From assembly GCA_949840345.1 (NCBI GenBank), contig CATKWX010000006.1:18165-82164 (forward strand): a stretch of DNA of 64,000 nucleotides. The letters are read 5' to 3'. Below, piece after piece: positions 56,462-64,000 of the stretch. Below the pieces are notes generated by a model. The model saw only the letters and a program-made list of their open reading frames with translations. It was not told the origin of the DNA and ran no database searches. This DNA comes from an uncultured Eubacteriales bacterium (GTDB lineage Bacteria > Bacillota > Clostridia > TANB77 > CAG-508). The position numbers and the translations under genes are program-made. The stretch's first letter is position 1, and the number at the start of each line of letters is the position of its first letter.

Positions 56462-56763
56462 ATACAAAATAATACCAACACCATCGTATAAGCAAGAATT
56501 AGCATTAGTTTATAATTACATATATTTTAAACTAAAAAATCCAATTACTGCAAAACGATTATATAATAATGTAAAAAGAAAGATACTCTCTTTACAATAT
56601 TTTCCAGAACGATGTTCTAGAATTCCTATTTATAAAAATAACAATGTCCGAAAAATTCTTGTTAATGATTATATTATTATTTATCAAGTAAACACAGATA
56701 CTCGGACAGATTTTTATTCTACATATCTTTCATAGTAGTCAAAATTATTTAAATCTATTGTAA
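56454..56763 (+). CDS. RelE/ParE-family toxin, read through a +1 shift at CGG
   Basis: The ATG at 56454 overlaps the antitoxin's last codons. The first 83 codons (MIKYKIIPTPSYKQELALVY...NNNVRKILVNDYIIIYQVN) fit the RelE/ParE fold. At CGG 56703-56705 the open frame ends TRTDFYSTYLS. Skipping the C instead gives DTGQIFILHIFHSSQNYL, which matches the conserved C-terminal strand and IFH..QNY motif of the family. The complete toxin is 102 aa. In RelE-like enzymes this end carries active-site residues, so the shift would decide toxicity. Confidence 0.85.
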
Positions 56764-56770
56764 TTATTTC

Positions 56771-58036
56771 TTATTTATTTTCAAGCATTTTCTTTACATC
56801 TGCATATACATAAAAACTGCCAATTACGTATATTAATTTATCTTTGTATTCTGTTAATGATTTGTTTATTGCATCTTTTAATTCATATGTAAATATATTT
56901 TGTGTTTTATATTTTGTTGCAACTTCAAATAAATCTTCTTTAGAAACATATCTGTTTTTGTCATTACCACTTGTGAAAACGAATATTCCTTCTTGTTTTA
57001 ATAGATTTTCTATAATTGTTTTATAATCTTTTGTTTTTAATATTGATATTATAAAAACCTTATCTCTCTTGCTATAATATTGATTTAATGTGCCTATTAA
57101 ATTTTTTATTGCGTTTTCGTTATGCCCACCATCAAAAATAACTAATGGGTTTTCATTTATTGTTTCAAATCTTGCTTTATGTACTACTGTTCTTAGTCCA
57201 TTTCTTATTGCCTCTTCTTCTATTTTATATCCCTTTTTATTTAGAATTTCTGCACATTGAATACATATTGCTGCATTGTATATTTGCGCTTTTCCCTTTA
57301 AACTTACTTCTATTTTAGAATACTTACCATAATCAAATATTTGATAATGTTCATTAAAATCATAATTCGTTATATCTTTTTCATTTATTATATGCAAAGT
57401 AGCATTTTTCTCTTTACATTCTTTTTGAATTACTGGTGTTGAATTTTCTTGTAATAGCATAACAGTATCTGAATTTTTCTTTATTATTCCTGCTTTGTGT
57501 GTAGCAATTTCTTCAATTGTGTTGCCTAATATATCTGTGTGGTCATACCCAATGTTTGCAATTATTGAAATAATTGAATCTACAATATTTGTGCAATCTG
57601 TTCTCCCACCTAAACCAGTTTCTAATACAACTATATCACATTGTTTTTTTGCAAAATATATTAATGCAATGGATGTTATTACTTCAAACCACTTTACTGG
57701 AGTTTTATGTGTACTATTATATATATCTATTTTTTTTGATAGCTCATCTAGTATTTCTTCTACCTCATTATCTGTTATTTCTTCTCCATTTACTAGTATA
57801 GTATCATTAAATCTTATTAAGTGTGGAGATATAAACTTTCCAACTCTATATCCTGCATGTTGTAATATATTAGACATCATTTCACAAATACTACCTTTTC
57901 CATTTGTTCCCGCAACATGTATGAATTTTGTTTTTTTATGAGGATTACCAAATTCATTCATTAGCCATTCCATTGCTTCCAAAGTTGGGTTTTCTGTGAT
58001 TTTGCTAAATTTTGATAAATATTTTTCTATATTCAT
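56771..58036 (-). CDS. folC: Folylpolyglutamate synthase / dihydrofolate synthase
   Basis: 421 aa Mur-ligase-like enzyme: FIHVAGTNGKGSICEM (P-loop), ETGLGGRTDCTN, YDHTDILGNTIEEIA, FDGGHNENA. It adds glutamates to folates and so traps them in the cell. It is the last gene after folT-ecfA-ecfT and fits a folate uptake and retention operon. Confidence 0.95.
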   Translation of the reverse strand: MNIEKYLSKFSKITENPTLEAMEWLMNEFGNPHKKTKFIHVAGTNGKGSICEMMSNILQHAGYRVGKFISPHLIRFNDTILVNGEEITDNEVEEILDELSKKIDIYNSTHKTPVKWFEVITSIALIYFAKKQCDIVVLETGLGGRTDCTNIVDSIISIIANIGYDHTDILGNTIEEIATHKAGIIKKNSDTVMLLQENSTPVIQKECKEKNATLHIINEKDITNYDFNEHYQIFDYGKYSKIEVSLKGKAQIYNAAICIQCAEILNKKGYKIEEEAIRNGLRTVVHKARFETINENPLVIFDGGHNENAIKNLIGTLNQYYSKRDKVFIISILKTKDYKTIIENLLKQEGIFVFTSGNDKNRYVSKEDLFEVATKYKTQNIFTYELKDAINKSLTEYKDKLIYVIGSFYVYADVKKMLENK

Positions 58037-58142
58037 TGTTGGTTTCTCCTTTCAAAATTTGTGAAACAAATTTTGTACTCTTCACTATTCATTATTCATT
58101 ATTCACTATTCACTCGGCACTTAAGTATATCCTTCGAAGTAC

Positions 58143-58169
58143 GGGTCGTCGAGGACGCCGACCCCTACA
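58143..58169. repeat. Hairpin repeat, GGGTCGTCGAGGACGCC family
   Basis: Exact copy between folC and ecfT, flanked by ATTCACTATT-type tracts and an AAATTTGCCTTTGCAAATTT palindrome at about 58173-58193. Confidence 0.85.
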
Positions 58170-58236
58170 TCAAAATTTGCCTTTGCAAATTTTGTATTAT
58201 TCACTATTAATTATTCATTCTGCACTTGCTTCGTAG

Positions 58237-58815
58237 CTAATCTCCCGTATATCCTTTTGCTCGTAAGGCATATTCTAATTCGCTTGTCCTTTTCAATATT
58301 CCATATATTAATGGTTTCATTATGTATTTTATTGATTTTATCGTGTTTATTCCACCTAGAGTTATTCCTTTCGCTCTTAGTGCATATTTTATTTGTGAAA
58401 GTTCGTTTGATAGTATTGGTATAAAGGTTAATGCTATATTTATGATTAAACTTATATCTTTTGGGTTTATTCCAAATATTCTTAATGGAAAACATAAGGT
58501 TTCTATTGCTTTTGCAAGCTCCATTGGCGAAAGTATAAATGTAAAAGTGTATGTGAAATTACATACTAATATAAGTCTTATAGCTATTAATATTGCTGTA
58601 TTTATATTTTCTACTAAAAAATTTATTACTGCAGTAAATAATATAAAAAAGCTTAATAGATATATATTTTTTAATGCCTTTAGTTTAGGCACTTTAAATA
58701 ATAACATTAGTAATATGTTTAATAATGTTATTATTGATAATACTATATAGTTTTCTATAAAGAATACTGCTATTGTGTATGTTAGTAGTATTATTAATTT
58801 TAGTGTTGCTTTCAT
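58237..58815 (-). CDS. ecfT: ECF transporter transmembrane protein EcfT
   Basis: 192 aa from ATG 58815 (AAAAGGAG upstream). Membrane protein with five or so helices and two coupling motifs of the ALRAKG (Ala-Arg-Gly) type at about residues 143-150 and 182-188, which contact the ATPases. It is shorter than many EcfT (about 265 aa). Next to ecfA and folT. Confidence 0.9.
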   Translation of the reverse strand: MKATLKLIILLTYTIAVFFIENYIVLSIITLLNILLMLLFKVPKLKALKNIYLLSFFILFTAVINFLVENINTAILIAIRLILVCNFTYTFTFILSPMELAKAIETLCFPLRIFGINPKDISLIINIALTFIPILSNELSQIKYALRAKGITLGGINTIKSIKYIMKPLIYGILKRTSELEYALRAKGYTGD

Positions 58816-58849
58816 TTTTGTTCTCCTTTTTGGCAATTCCGTTGGAGCA

Positions 58850-58877
58850 CGGAACGACGAGGGCATCGTTCCCTACA
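58850..58877. repeat. Hairpin repeat, CGGAACGACGAGGGCATCG variant, overlapping the ecfA stop
   Basis: Its tail complement TGTAGGG contains the TAG stop codon of ecfA. One base in the right arm differs from the family. Confidence 0.8.
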
Positions 58878-59688
58878 ATGCTTGCAATATGTTTTGTATT
58901 AATTCGTCTAGTGTGAATTCTTGTAAATTTACATTTATTCCGTTTTCTTTTAATTTTTCTACTATTTGTATTATCATTGGCAATTCAATGTCTAGCGACT
59001 TTAATACATCTATATTTTGTAGTATATCTTTTTTATCAAACTCTTTTTGTATTTGTTTATCCTTTATTACAATAACTCTATCTGCAAGTAGTATCTCATC
59101 TATTGCATTTGTAATGTATATTATTGTATATCCTTGCTGTTTTAAGGAATTTATAATATCGTATATTGCTTTTTTTCCTTCTGGGTCTAGCATTGTTGTA
59201 GGCTCGTCCAACACTATTATTTTTGTGTTCAGTGCTAAAACACTTGCAATTGCTACTCTTTGTTTTTGCCCTAATGATAATTCAAATGGATCCTTTTTTA
59301 TGTGCTCCTCCATATTTACTTGTTTTAATGCTTGTTTTATTGTTTCTTCTATGTTTTTTGTATTTACATTTAAATTTTTTATTCCAAATTCAATATCATC
59401 ATGCACTCTATTAAATATAATTTGATTTTCTGGGTTTTGAAATACTATTCCTACATTCTTTCTAAGCTGATTTGTTTCTTTTTTAGATTTTGTATTAATT
59501 CCATTTACAATAACATCACCTTTAGTTGGCTTTTCTAATCCAGAAATTAACTTTGTAAGTGTAGATTTTCCAGAGCCATTCTTTCCTATTACTGCAACAA
59601 ATTCCCCATCTTCTACTTTTATGTTTACATCTTTTAAAACTTCGTTTCCATTTTTATATTTATAGCTAACATTTTTTAATTCTATCAT
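58873..59688 (-). CDS. ecfA: ECF transporter ATP-binding protein
   Basis: 271 aa. Walker A GKNGSGKSTL, signature LSLGQKQRVAIASVL, Walker B IIVLDEPTTMLDPEG. Only one EcfA gene is present here; most operons have EcfA1 and EcfA2, so this may be a dedicated homodimer or may pair with a partner elsewhere. It ends inside a hairpin repeat. Confidence 0.93.
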   Translation of the reverse strand: MIELKNVSYKYKNGNEVLKDVNIKVEDGEFVAVIGKNGSGKSTLTKLISGLEKPTKGDVIVNGINTKSKKETNQLRKNVGIVFQNPENQIIFNRVHDDIEFGIKNLNVNTKNIEETIKQALKQVNMEEHIKKDPFELSLGQKQRVAIASVLALNTKIIVLDEPTTMLDPEGKKAIYDIINSLKQQGYTIIYITNAIDEILLADRVIVIKDKQIQKEFDKKDILQNIDVLKSLDIELPMIIQIVEKLKENGINVNLQEFTLDELIQNILQAL

Positions 59689-59703
59689 TTAAATAAACCT
59701 TCT

Positions 59704-60229
59704 TTAATATAAAAATTTTTCAAATGCTGGTTTTAATAATTTTCTTAAAGCAAACATTACTATAACTTGTATAGGTATCATTATTAAATGAGTAACTACC
59801 CTTGCTGAAAGCACAGCTATATAAGCTTTTCCAGCTGTTATATGTACCCAAATACCTGTTATAAATATTCCAACTCCTATAAGACTTATAATGCTACTTA
59901 TTATTAGTCTTACTAAAAATTTACCGTCTCCCAATTTTTTATTTTCGTTTTCATATAAGAATATTCCATATATTAGTCCAATAATTGCTTGGCTTAATGT
60001 GTATCCTGGAAAATATGAACCAAATGGGAATAATAATGCTCCTATTAAATCTCCAAGTAATGCAATTATTGTGCTATATTTTGGTCCGAAGAAGCATTGC
60101 TGATAGCATTATTGGTATAAAACTAAAACTAATAACCAATAATGGCGTTTTTACTGATAAAAATCTTGATAAAACAATTAATAATGCAAGAAGCATTGCT
60201 GATAAAACAATTTTTTTAATTTTTGACAT
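59704..60229 (-). CDS. folT: Folate ECF transporter S component FolT, read through a +1 shift at CGG
   Basis: 174 aa, six membrane helices, the substrate-binding subunit. It begins MSKIKKIVLSAMLLALLIVL. CGG 60088-60086 lies after AMLL. Skipping the C gives GPKYSTIIALLGDLIGALLF, the typical S-component 'GP...a...aDllg' segment, and the frame runs on to FEKFLY. The folate assignment rests on the THF riboswitch leader and on folC downstream. Without the shift the product stops at 50 codons. Confidence 0.9.
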
Positions 60230-60243
60230 AATAAAAAACCCCT

Positions 60244-60278
60244 TTCTTTAAATAGATTTCCACTTTTTAAAGAAAGAA
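60244..60278 (-). terminator. Expression-platform hairpin of the THF riboswitch
   Basis: A perfect 11-bp stem (CTTTCTTTAAA/TTTAAAGAAAG) whose distal arm contains the folT ribosome site (AAGAAAGGGG), followed by GGG and TTTTTT. An upstream AAGAAAG can pair with CTTTCTT as the alternative structure. It may act by hiding the ribosome site, by termination, or both. Confidence 0.75.
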
Positions 60279-60311
60279 GTTTATTAAATTCTTATTATCT
60301 TTCTTGTTACT

Positions 60312-60413
60312 AATAGCGGAATGCGAAAACTAATAAGCAAAGTACTTAAGTACTTTTTCTACTACTAACAACTTCCCGTTTAGTAGTCCTTAACTATTGT
60401 TTTCTACTCTATT
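60312..60413 (-). promoter_or_regulatory. THF riboswitch (folT leader)
   Basis: On the minus strand: P1 AATAG/CTATT, GAGTAGA at the 5' side, P3 stem ACTACTA/TAGTAGT around AACGGGAAGTTGT, and GCATTCCGCTATT at the 3' side. These match the tetrahydrofolate aptamer's conserved GAGUAG, GGGA-GU and GCAUCCGCU elements. Binding THF would turn off folate import. Confidence 0.88.
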
Positions 60414-60538
60414 CTTCTACATAATACGACTTTTTTTATAATTTGTCAATATTATTTTTTCCATATCTAAAATAATTTAAAATTATATAGACAACAAATT
60501 AAAAATGTGTTAAGATAATACACGTAACATTAATACTT

Positions 60539-60625
60539 GCAGGTGTGGTGGAATTGGTAGACGCGATAGACTCAAAATCTATTATGGGAAACCGTGTGAG
60601 GGTTCGAGTCCCTCCACCTGCACCA
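60539..60625 (+). tRNA. tRNA-Leu (anticodon CAA)
   Basis: Acceptor GCAGGTG/CACCTGC, D arm with GTGG...TAGACGC, anticodon stem ATAGA/TCTAT with loop CTCAAAA (anticodon CAA), long variable arm, T arm GAGGG TTCGAGT CCCTC, CCA encoded. Confidence 0.95.
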
Positions 60626-60689
60626 AACTCGCTTGCGCGAGACTTAAGAGATAATAGTGAAAAGTGAAGATTATTATTAACTATTCACT

Positions 60690-60712
60690 GGGCACGAGCA
60701 TGCGCCCCTACA
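60690..60712. repeat. Short hairpin repeat
   Basis: GGGCACGAGCATGCGCCCCTACA: GGGC...GCCC stem with CTACA tail. Confidence 0.6.
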
Positions 60713-60739
60713 TTGTTTGCAATATGCTATAATTTAAGA

Positions 60740-61030
60740 TTATATCTTTTTTCCAATTGTTTCAAATGAGCCCATATTTGTATTTGCTTTTATTATTAAT
60801 GTATCTTTCTTTACTTCCCCATATATTTCGTATTTTATTGTTATAATTCCTGCTCTTGCCTTTCCCTTTATGAATAAGTTATTGCCTTCTACTTTTCCTC
60901 CTGAAAATTCTGTTTTGTTTCCCATTATATCTATGTATCCGCTTAAGTTATTATCTTTTGTAAGTATATATATTAATCCTTCTAAATCTCCCATTTTAGT
61001 TTTTAAATTTATTTTATATAATCCATCCAT
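60740..61030 (-). CDS. Uncharacterised beta-rich protein, 96 aa
   Basis: From ATG 61030 (AGGAGG upstream): MDGLYKINLKTKMGDLEGLI, then alternating hydrophobic/polar strands with Gly turns. It looks like a small beta-barrel or lipocalin-like sheet. No membrane segment. The longer in-frame extension overlaps the exchanger gene and a hairpin repeat and lacks a ribosome site. Confidence 0.72.
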   Translation of the reverse strand: MDGLYKINLKTKMGDLEGLIYILTKDNNLSGYIDIMGNKTEFSGGKVEGNNLFIKGKARAGIITIKYEIYGEVKKDTLIIKANTNMGSFETIGKKI

Positions 61031-61119
61031 ACTTTTACCTCCTGCATAATTATATGCACGTGAATAAAATATATTGCAAAAAATAGCTATGACACTGTCA
61101 TAATATTTTGAATAGTCAA

Positions 61120-61147
61120 CGGAACGACGAGGGCGTCGTTCCCTACA
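61120..61147. repeat. Hairpin repeat, CGGAACGACGAGGGCGTCG family
   Basis: Complete copy with CCCTACA tail upstream of the 60740 gene. Confidence 0.85.
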
Positions 61148-61184
61148 CAAACGCTTTGGATAACGGAACAAAACTAGCAATGTA

Positions 61185-62141
61185 TCAATTAACAAACAAA
61201 TTAACCACATATGCAGAATATAATAAAAGTAATGTTAGTGCTTTCCCTCTGCTTAATGTGCTTTTGTTTTTATAATTTGTAAGTATCATTACAACTAAGG
61301 TTGCTATTATTAAAAATGTAATTGTGCTGTTGAACGATTTATCATACGCAATAGGACTTATTGTTGCTCCTATTCCCGGTAATAAACATATATTGTATAT
61401 GTTAGATCCTATTACATTTCCAACTGCTAAATCTGAATCTTTTCTAATTGAGGCAATTACTGATGTAGCAATTTCCGGAAGTGCTGTACCTACAGCAACA
61501 ATTGTCATACTTATAATTGCAGGACTTATTGAAAAATAATTTGCAATATTAGTTGCCTCATCTACTACAAAATCCGCGCCATATTTTAATCCAACAAAGC
61601 CAAGTACTATATAAATAAAAATTCTAAAATATGACATTTTCTTGCTATTTTCTTGCTTTTCTTTGTTATCCTCATTTTCGTTTTTGCCTTCAAAAAAAGT
61701 AAATATTGTATATAATACTGCTGTTCCTAATAGTATTACAGCTTCTATTCTTTGTATTTCTAAGTTTTTGCTATTTCCAAGATTACATATAACAAATAAT
61801 GCTACTATTGTTAGTATAGAAATTGATAAGTGTGTTTTGCATAGTCTTTTATCTATTTTCATTGGTCTTATAATTCCTGCAATTCCTACAACTAATAAAA
61901 TATTGCATATTGAACTTCCTATTGCGTTTCCTAATATTATATCTGATTCTTGCTTTAATGAGGAATTAACTGTTACAATTATTTCTGGAAGAGACGTTCC
62001 TATTCCTACTAAAACTATTCCTATTAGCATTTCTGATAGATTTAGTCTTTTACTAAGACCTACTGCTCCCTTTACTACAAAATCTGCACCTTTTACTAAT
62101 AAAATAAAACCAATTATCATTATTATTATATTTTGTAGCAT
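61185..62141 (-). CDS. Na+/Ca2+ exchanger family protein (CaCA, YrbG-like)
   Basis: 318 aa, about ten membrane helices in two inverted halves, each with an alpha-repeat: GNAIGSSICNILLVVG and GNVIGSNIYNICLLPG, with paired GTSLPEI and GTALPEIATS. An acidic loop (EGKNENEDNKEKQEN) separates the halves. Cation antiport at the membrane; ion choice not certain. GAGGAGG before the ATG. Confidence 0.93.
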   Translation of the reverse strand: MLQNIIIMIIGFILLVKGADFVVKGAVGLSKRLNLSEMLIGIVLVGIGTSLPEIIVTVNSSLKQESDIILGNAIGSSICNILLVVGIAGIIRPMKIDKRLCKTHLSISILTIVALFVICNLGNSKNLEIQRIEAVILLGTAVLYTIFTFFEGKNENEDNKEKQENSKKMSYFRIFIYIVLGFVGLKYGADFVVDEATNIANYFSISPAIISMTIVAVGTALPEIATSVIASIRKDSDLAVGNVIGSNIYNICLLPGIGATISPIAYDKSFNSTITFLIIATLVVMILTNYKNKSTLSRGKALTLLLLYSAYVVNLFVN

Positions 62142-62234
62142 CTTTTCTTCCTCCTCAAATCTCGAAGAGATTTGTACTCTTCACTATTAATTTTTCACTA
62201 TTCACTATTCACTGAGGTCATTCCTTCGGAGCAC

Positions 62235-62260
62235 GGGCGGACACAAGGCCCGCCCCTACA
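62235..62260. repeat. Hairpin repeat, GGGCGGACACAAGGCCCGCC type
   Basis: GGGC/GCCC-type stem with CCCTACA tail; a relative is at 52299. Confidence 0.7.
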
Positions 62261-62361
62261 ATGTTTAAAATACATTTGTATATTTATTTTAACCACAATT
62301 TTAAAAACCTATCATAAAACAAGTATATTTGATTATAATTATTTTTAAGAGGTGTATTATA

Positions 62362-63444
62362 TTGAGTTCAAAAAGTCTAAAAAAAATATCTTTTATCTTA
62401 TCTATTGTTTTAGTATGTATTATTATTTTTAAGTTATCCCATATTAATATTGCAATTCCTGCAAGTTCAGCTAGTGCAAATTGGGATAATTGGAACGTAG
62501 AAGTTGAAGGAAATAATAATTATATAAAATGGGTTGATTTTACACCAACATATGAAGTTTTAGATAAAACCTCTAAATTAGATATAGATTCTCACGTTAA
62601 TAACGAAGACATAAAATTTAACTGGGTTGAGCTTATAAGCTATTTAGCCTGCAAGTATGGTGGAAATTTTAATAGGTTTAATCAAAAGGATTTAAATGCA
62701 TTAGTAGAAAACTTAAAAAATGGGAAAACTATAGAGGAATTAGCCAAAGACTATAAACATTATTCTTATTATTTTGAGGCTTATGATGCTGTTTTACACG
62801 AATTTATTGGAGAATATGAAGTAGAAACAATAGATGATGCAGGAAACAAATCATATACAAAAAAATATGGAATAAAAGCATATCTTCCTATTGCTTCTAA
62901 TTACAGTTTTAGCCATTACGATGATTTTGGAAATGCTAGGTCTTATGGCTTTAAGCGTGTTCATTTAGGAAATGATTTAATGGGAAGCATTGGTACACCT
63001 ATTATTGCTGTTGAGTCTGGAACTGTAGAGTGCTTGGGCTGGAATCAATATGGTGGTTGGCGTATTGGTATTAGAAGTTTCGATAAAAAGCGTTACTACT
63101 ATTATGCACATTTAAGAAAAGACAGACCTTATGCTGAGAATTTAACTGAAGGGCAGATAGTAACTGCTGGAGACGTTATTGGATATTTAGGTATGACTGG
63201 ATATAGTACAAAAGAAAATGTTAATAATATTAATGTTCCCCATTTACATTTTGGAATTCAATTAATTTTTGATGAATGTCAAAAAGATGGTGTTAATCAA
63301 ATTTGGATTGATGTGTATCAAATTGTTGAATTTTTAAGGAAACATAGTTCTAAAGTTTATAGGAATACTGATACATATGAGTTTTACAGAAAAAGCAAAA
63401 TTATTGACCCAGTTATTCCAAGAGAAAAATATGTTTATTATTAA
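62362..63444 (+). CDS. M23-family peptidase, membrane-anchored
   Basis: About 360 aa from TTG 62362 (AAGAGGTG upstream). N-terminal membrane helix (about residues 8-28), an unknown middle region, then a LytM domain with the zinc and catalytic residues HLGNDL (HxxxD), YYAHLRK and HLHFGIQ. In related Firmicutes such proteins act in cell-wall remodelling or as SpoIIQ-like engulfment factors. The SpoIIQ role is only a possibility. Confidence 0.88.
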   Translation: MSSKSLKKISFILSIVLVCIIIFKLSHINIAIPASSASANWDNWNVEVEGNNNYIKWVDFTPTYEVLDKTSKLDIDSHVNNEDIKFNWVELISYLACKYGGNFNRFNQKDLNALVENLKNGKTIEELAKDYKHYSYYFEAYDAVLHEFIGEYEVETIDDAGNKSYTKKYGIKAYLPIASNYSFSHYDDFGNARSYGFKRVHLGNDLMGSIGTPIIAVESGTVECLGWNQYGGWRIGIRSFDKKRYYYYAHLRKDRPYAENLTEGQIVTAGDVIGYLGMTGYSTKENVNNINVPHLHFGIQLIFDECQKDGVNQIWIDVYQIVEFLRKHSSKVYRNTDTYEFYRKSKIIDPVIPREKYVYY

Positions 63445-63495
63445 TTTTCCATAAAGCATACGAGTTGGTTTGAAAATTGAATATATTTATCATAT

Positions 63496-63645
63496 GCAAT
63501 TAAATATATTTTAAAAAAATCGAACTCCGCTTCTACGGATTATAACGGCTTTCTACTGTCATTATCGTAGCGATACATTATTTTTTATTTATCACCTCAC
63601 CGCGTTTAAGGAGTGGCAGATTTTTTTAAAATTATATTTAATTGC
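63496..63645. repeat. Large imperfect palindrome, about 150 bp
   Basis: Outer arms GCAATTAAATATATTTTAAA... (63496-63521) and its complement (63619-63645) pair over 26 bases with one bulge. Inside are smaller stems (ATCGTAGCGAT and ACTCC/GGAGT). No coding content. It has the same type of layout as 12701-12825 but unrelated sequence. Confidence 0.7.
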
Positions 63646-63744
63646 TTAATATACAACACAAAACAATATTTGCAATATATTTTTACAATTTCATACATAA
63701 ATTCTACTTTTTTGTAAATAATATTTCAAGAGGAGGGTTTAGCT

Positions 63745-63939
63745 ATGAAGATTTTAAATTGCATTGCATTAACTCTTGTTATAATTGGTGCTTTAAACTG
63801 GTTGCTAGTTGGACTAATAGATTTTAACCTTGTTGATACTCTTTTTGGTGCTGGAAGTATTTTAAGTAAAATTATATATATAATTGTTGGTATCGCAGGT
63901 ATTTGGTCTCTTACATTTTATAGTAAAGTATCTGATTAA
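63745..63939 (+). CDS. DUF378 family small membrane protein
   Basis: 64 aa, two hydrophobic helices. The family pattern is clear: MKILNCIALTLVIIGALNWL, GLIDFNLVDTLFG, SKIIYIIVGIAGIW. GAGGAGG before the ATG. Function unknown throughout the family. Confidence 0.92.
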   Translation: MKILNCIALTLVIIGALNWLLVGLIDFNLVDTLFGAGSILSKIIYIIVGIAGIWSLTFYSKVSD

Positions 63940-63967
63940 AAAAATAATGTCAATAGGGACGGGGCAT

Positions 63968-64000
63968 TTTGGCACAACATTTTAAAAGTGTGCCAAAATG
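63968..64000. repeat. Hairpin at window edge
   Basis: CATTTTGGCACA and its complement TGTGCCAAAATG flank a 9-base A/T-rich loop. It may continue beyond the window. Confidence 0.6.

Noticed and set aside
60740..61210. Long 156-aa version of the 60740 gene
   Set aside because: The extension covers a hairpin repeat and the end of the exchanger gene and lacks a ribosome site; ATG 61030 has AGGAGG.

Overview
The window comes from a very AT-rich, low-GC Firmicute, most likely an anaerobic spore-forming member of the Clostridia. Supporting evidence: AGGAGG-type ribosome sites, Firmicute gene order (ylxM-ffh-rpsP-khpA-rimM-trmD-rplS), SigH and a SigK-like sporulation sigma factor, the MEP isoprenoid pathway (dxs, ispD, ispE, ispF), and rubrerythrin plus rubredoxin for oxygen defence. 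Most genes lie on the minus strand.

Layout. 0-6.9 kb: an unknown protein, TetR + acyl-CoA synthetase, dxs, dCMP deaminase, rpmF. 7-13.5 kb: asnB, Nudix hydrolase, a double guanylate-kinase-like protein, pyrimidine-nucleoside phosphorylase, rnhB. 13.6-22.5 kb: a split HipA-like pair, HtrA protease, an LPxTG-like protein, ychF, sigH, rqcH, dtd, tRNA-Thr. 22.7-31.6 kb: ispF-ispE-ispD, a helicase carrying RNA-polymerase-like domains, ligA, pgsA. 31.7-36.9 kb: a P-type cation ATPase under a yybP-ykoY (Mn2+) riboswitch and a large unknown protein. 37-40.4 kb: an accessory island of tiny membrane proteins and a candidate RNA, each with its own promoter and terminator, including three copies of one cassette. 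40.4-44.6 kb: the rplS to ylxM operon. 45-54.5 kb: a P-loop kinase, rubrerythrin, a two-component/ABC exporter module, a MATE-kinase fusion. 54.6-64 kb: a HAD hydrolase, sigK, a toxin-antitoxin pair, a folate uptake operon (THF riboswitch, folT, ecfA, ecfT, folC), tRNA-Leu, a Na/Ca exchanger, an M23 peptidase and a DUF378 protein.

Most striking observation. Eight recognisable genes (asnB, ispE, ligA, sigK, an OmpR-type regulator, folT, a helicase and a ParE-type toxin), plus one small unknown gene, are broken by single-base frameshifts. All 13 breaks are the same event: an in-frame CGG codon whose C must be skipped so that reading resumes at GGN (Gly). I found no other kind of frameshift. In the conserved genes I read by eye I found no CGG used as an ordinary sense codon. 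All sites are CGG on the mRNA strand and none is CCG, whichever genomic strand carries the gene. This points to +1 recoding at CGG, perhaps an unassigned or starved codon, rather than random error. Five small accessory reading frames contain CGG that appears to be read through; these are the main counter-evidence.

The intergenic space is dense with short hairpin repeats whose stems differ between families but which share a CCCTACA tail. Some are nested in one another, one sits in frame inside a coding region, and some supply stop codons. Two copies of a larger ~180-nt element show compensatory changes in their stems, as a conserved RNA fold would.
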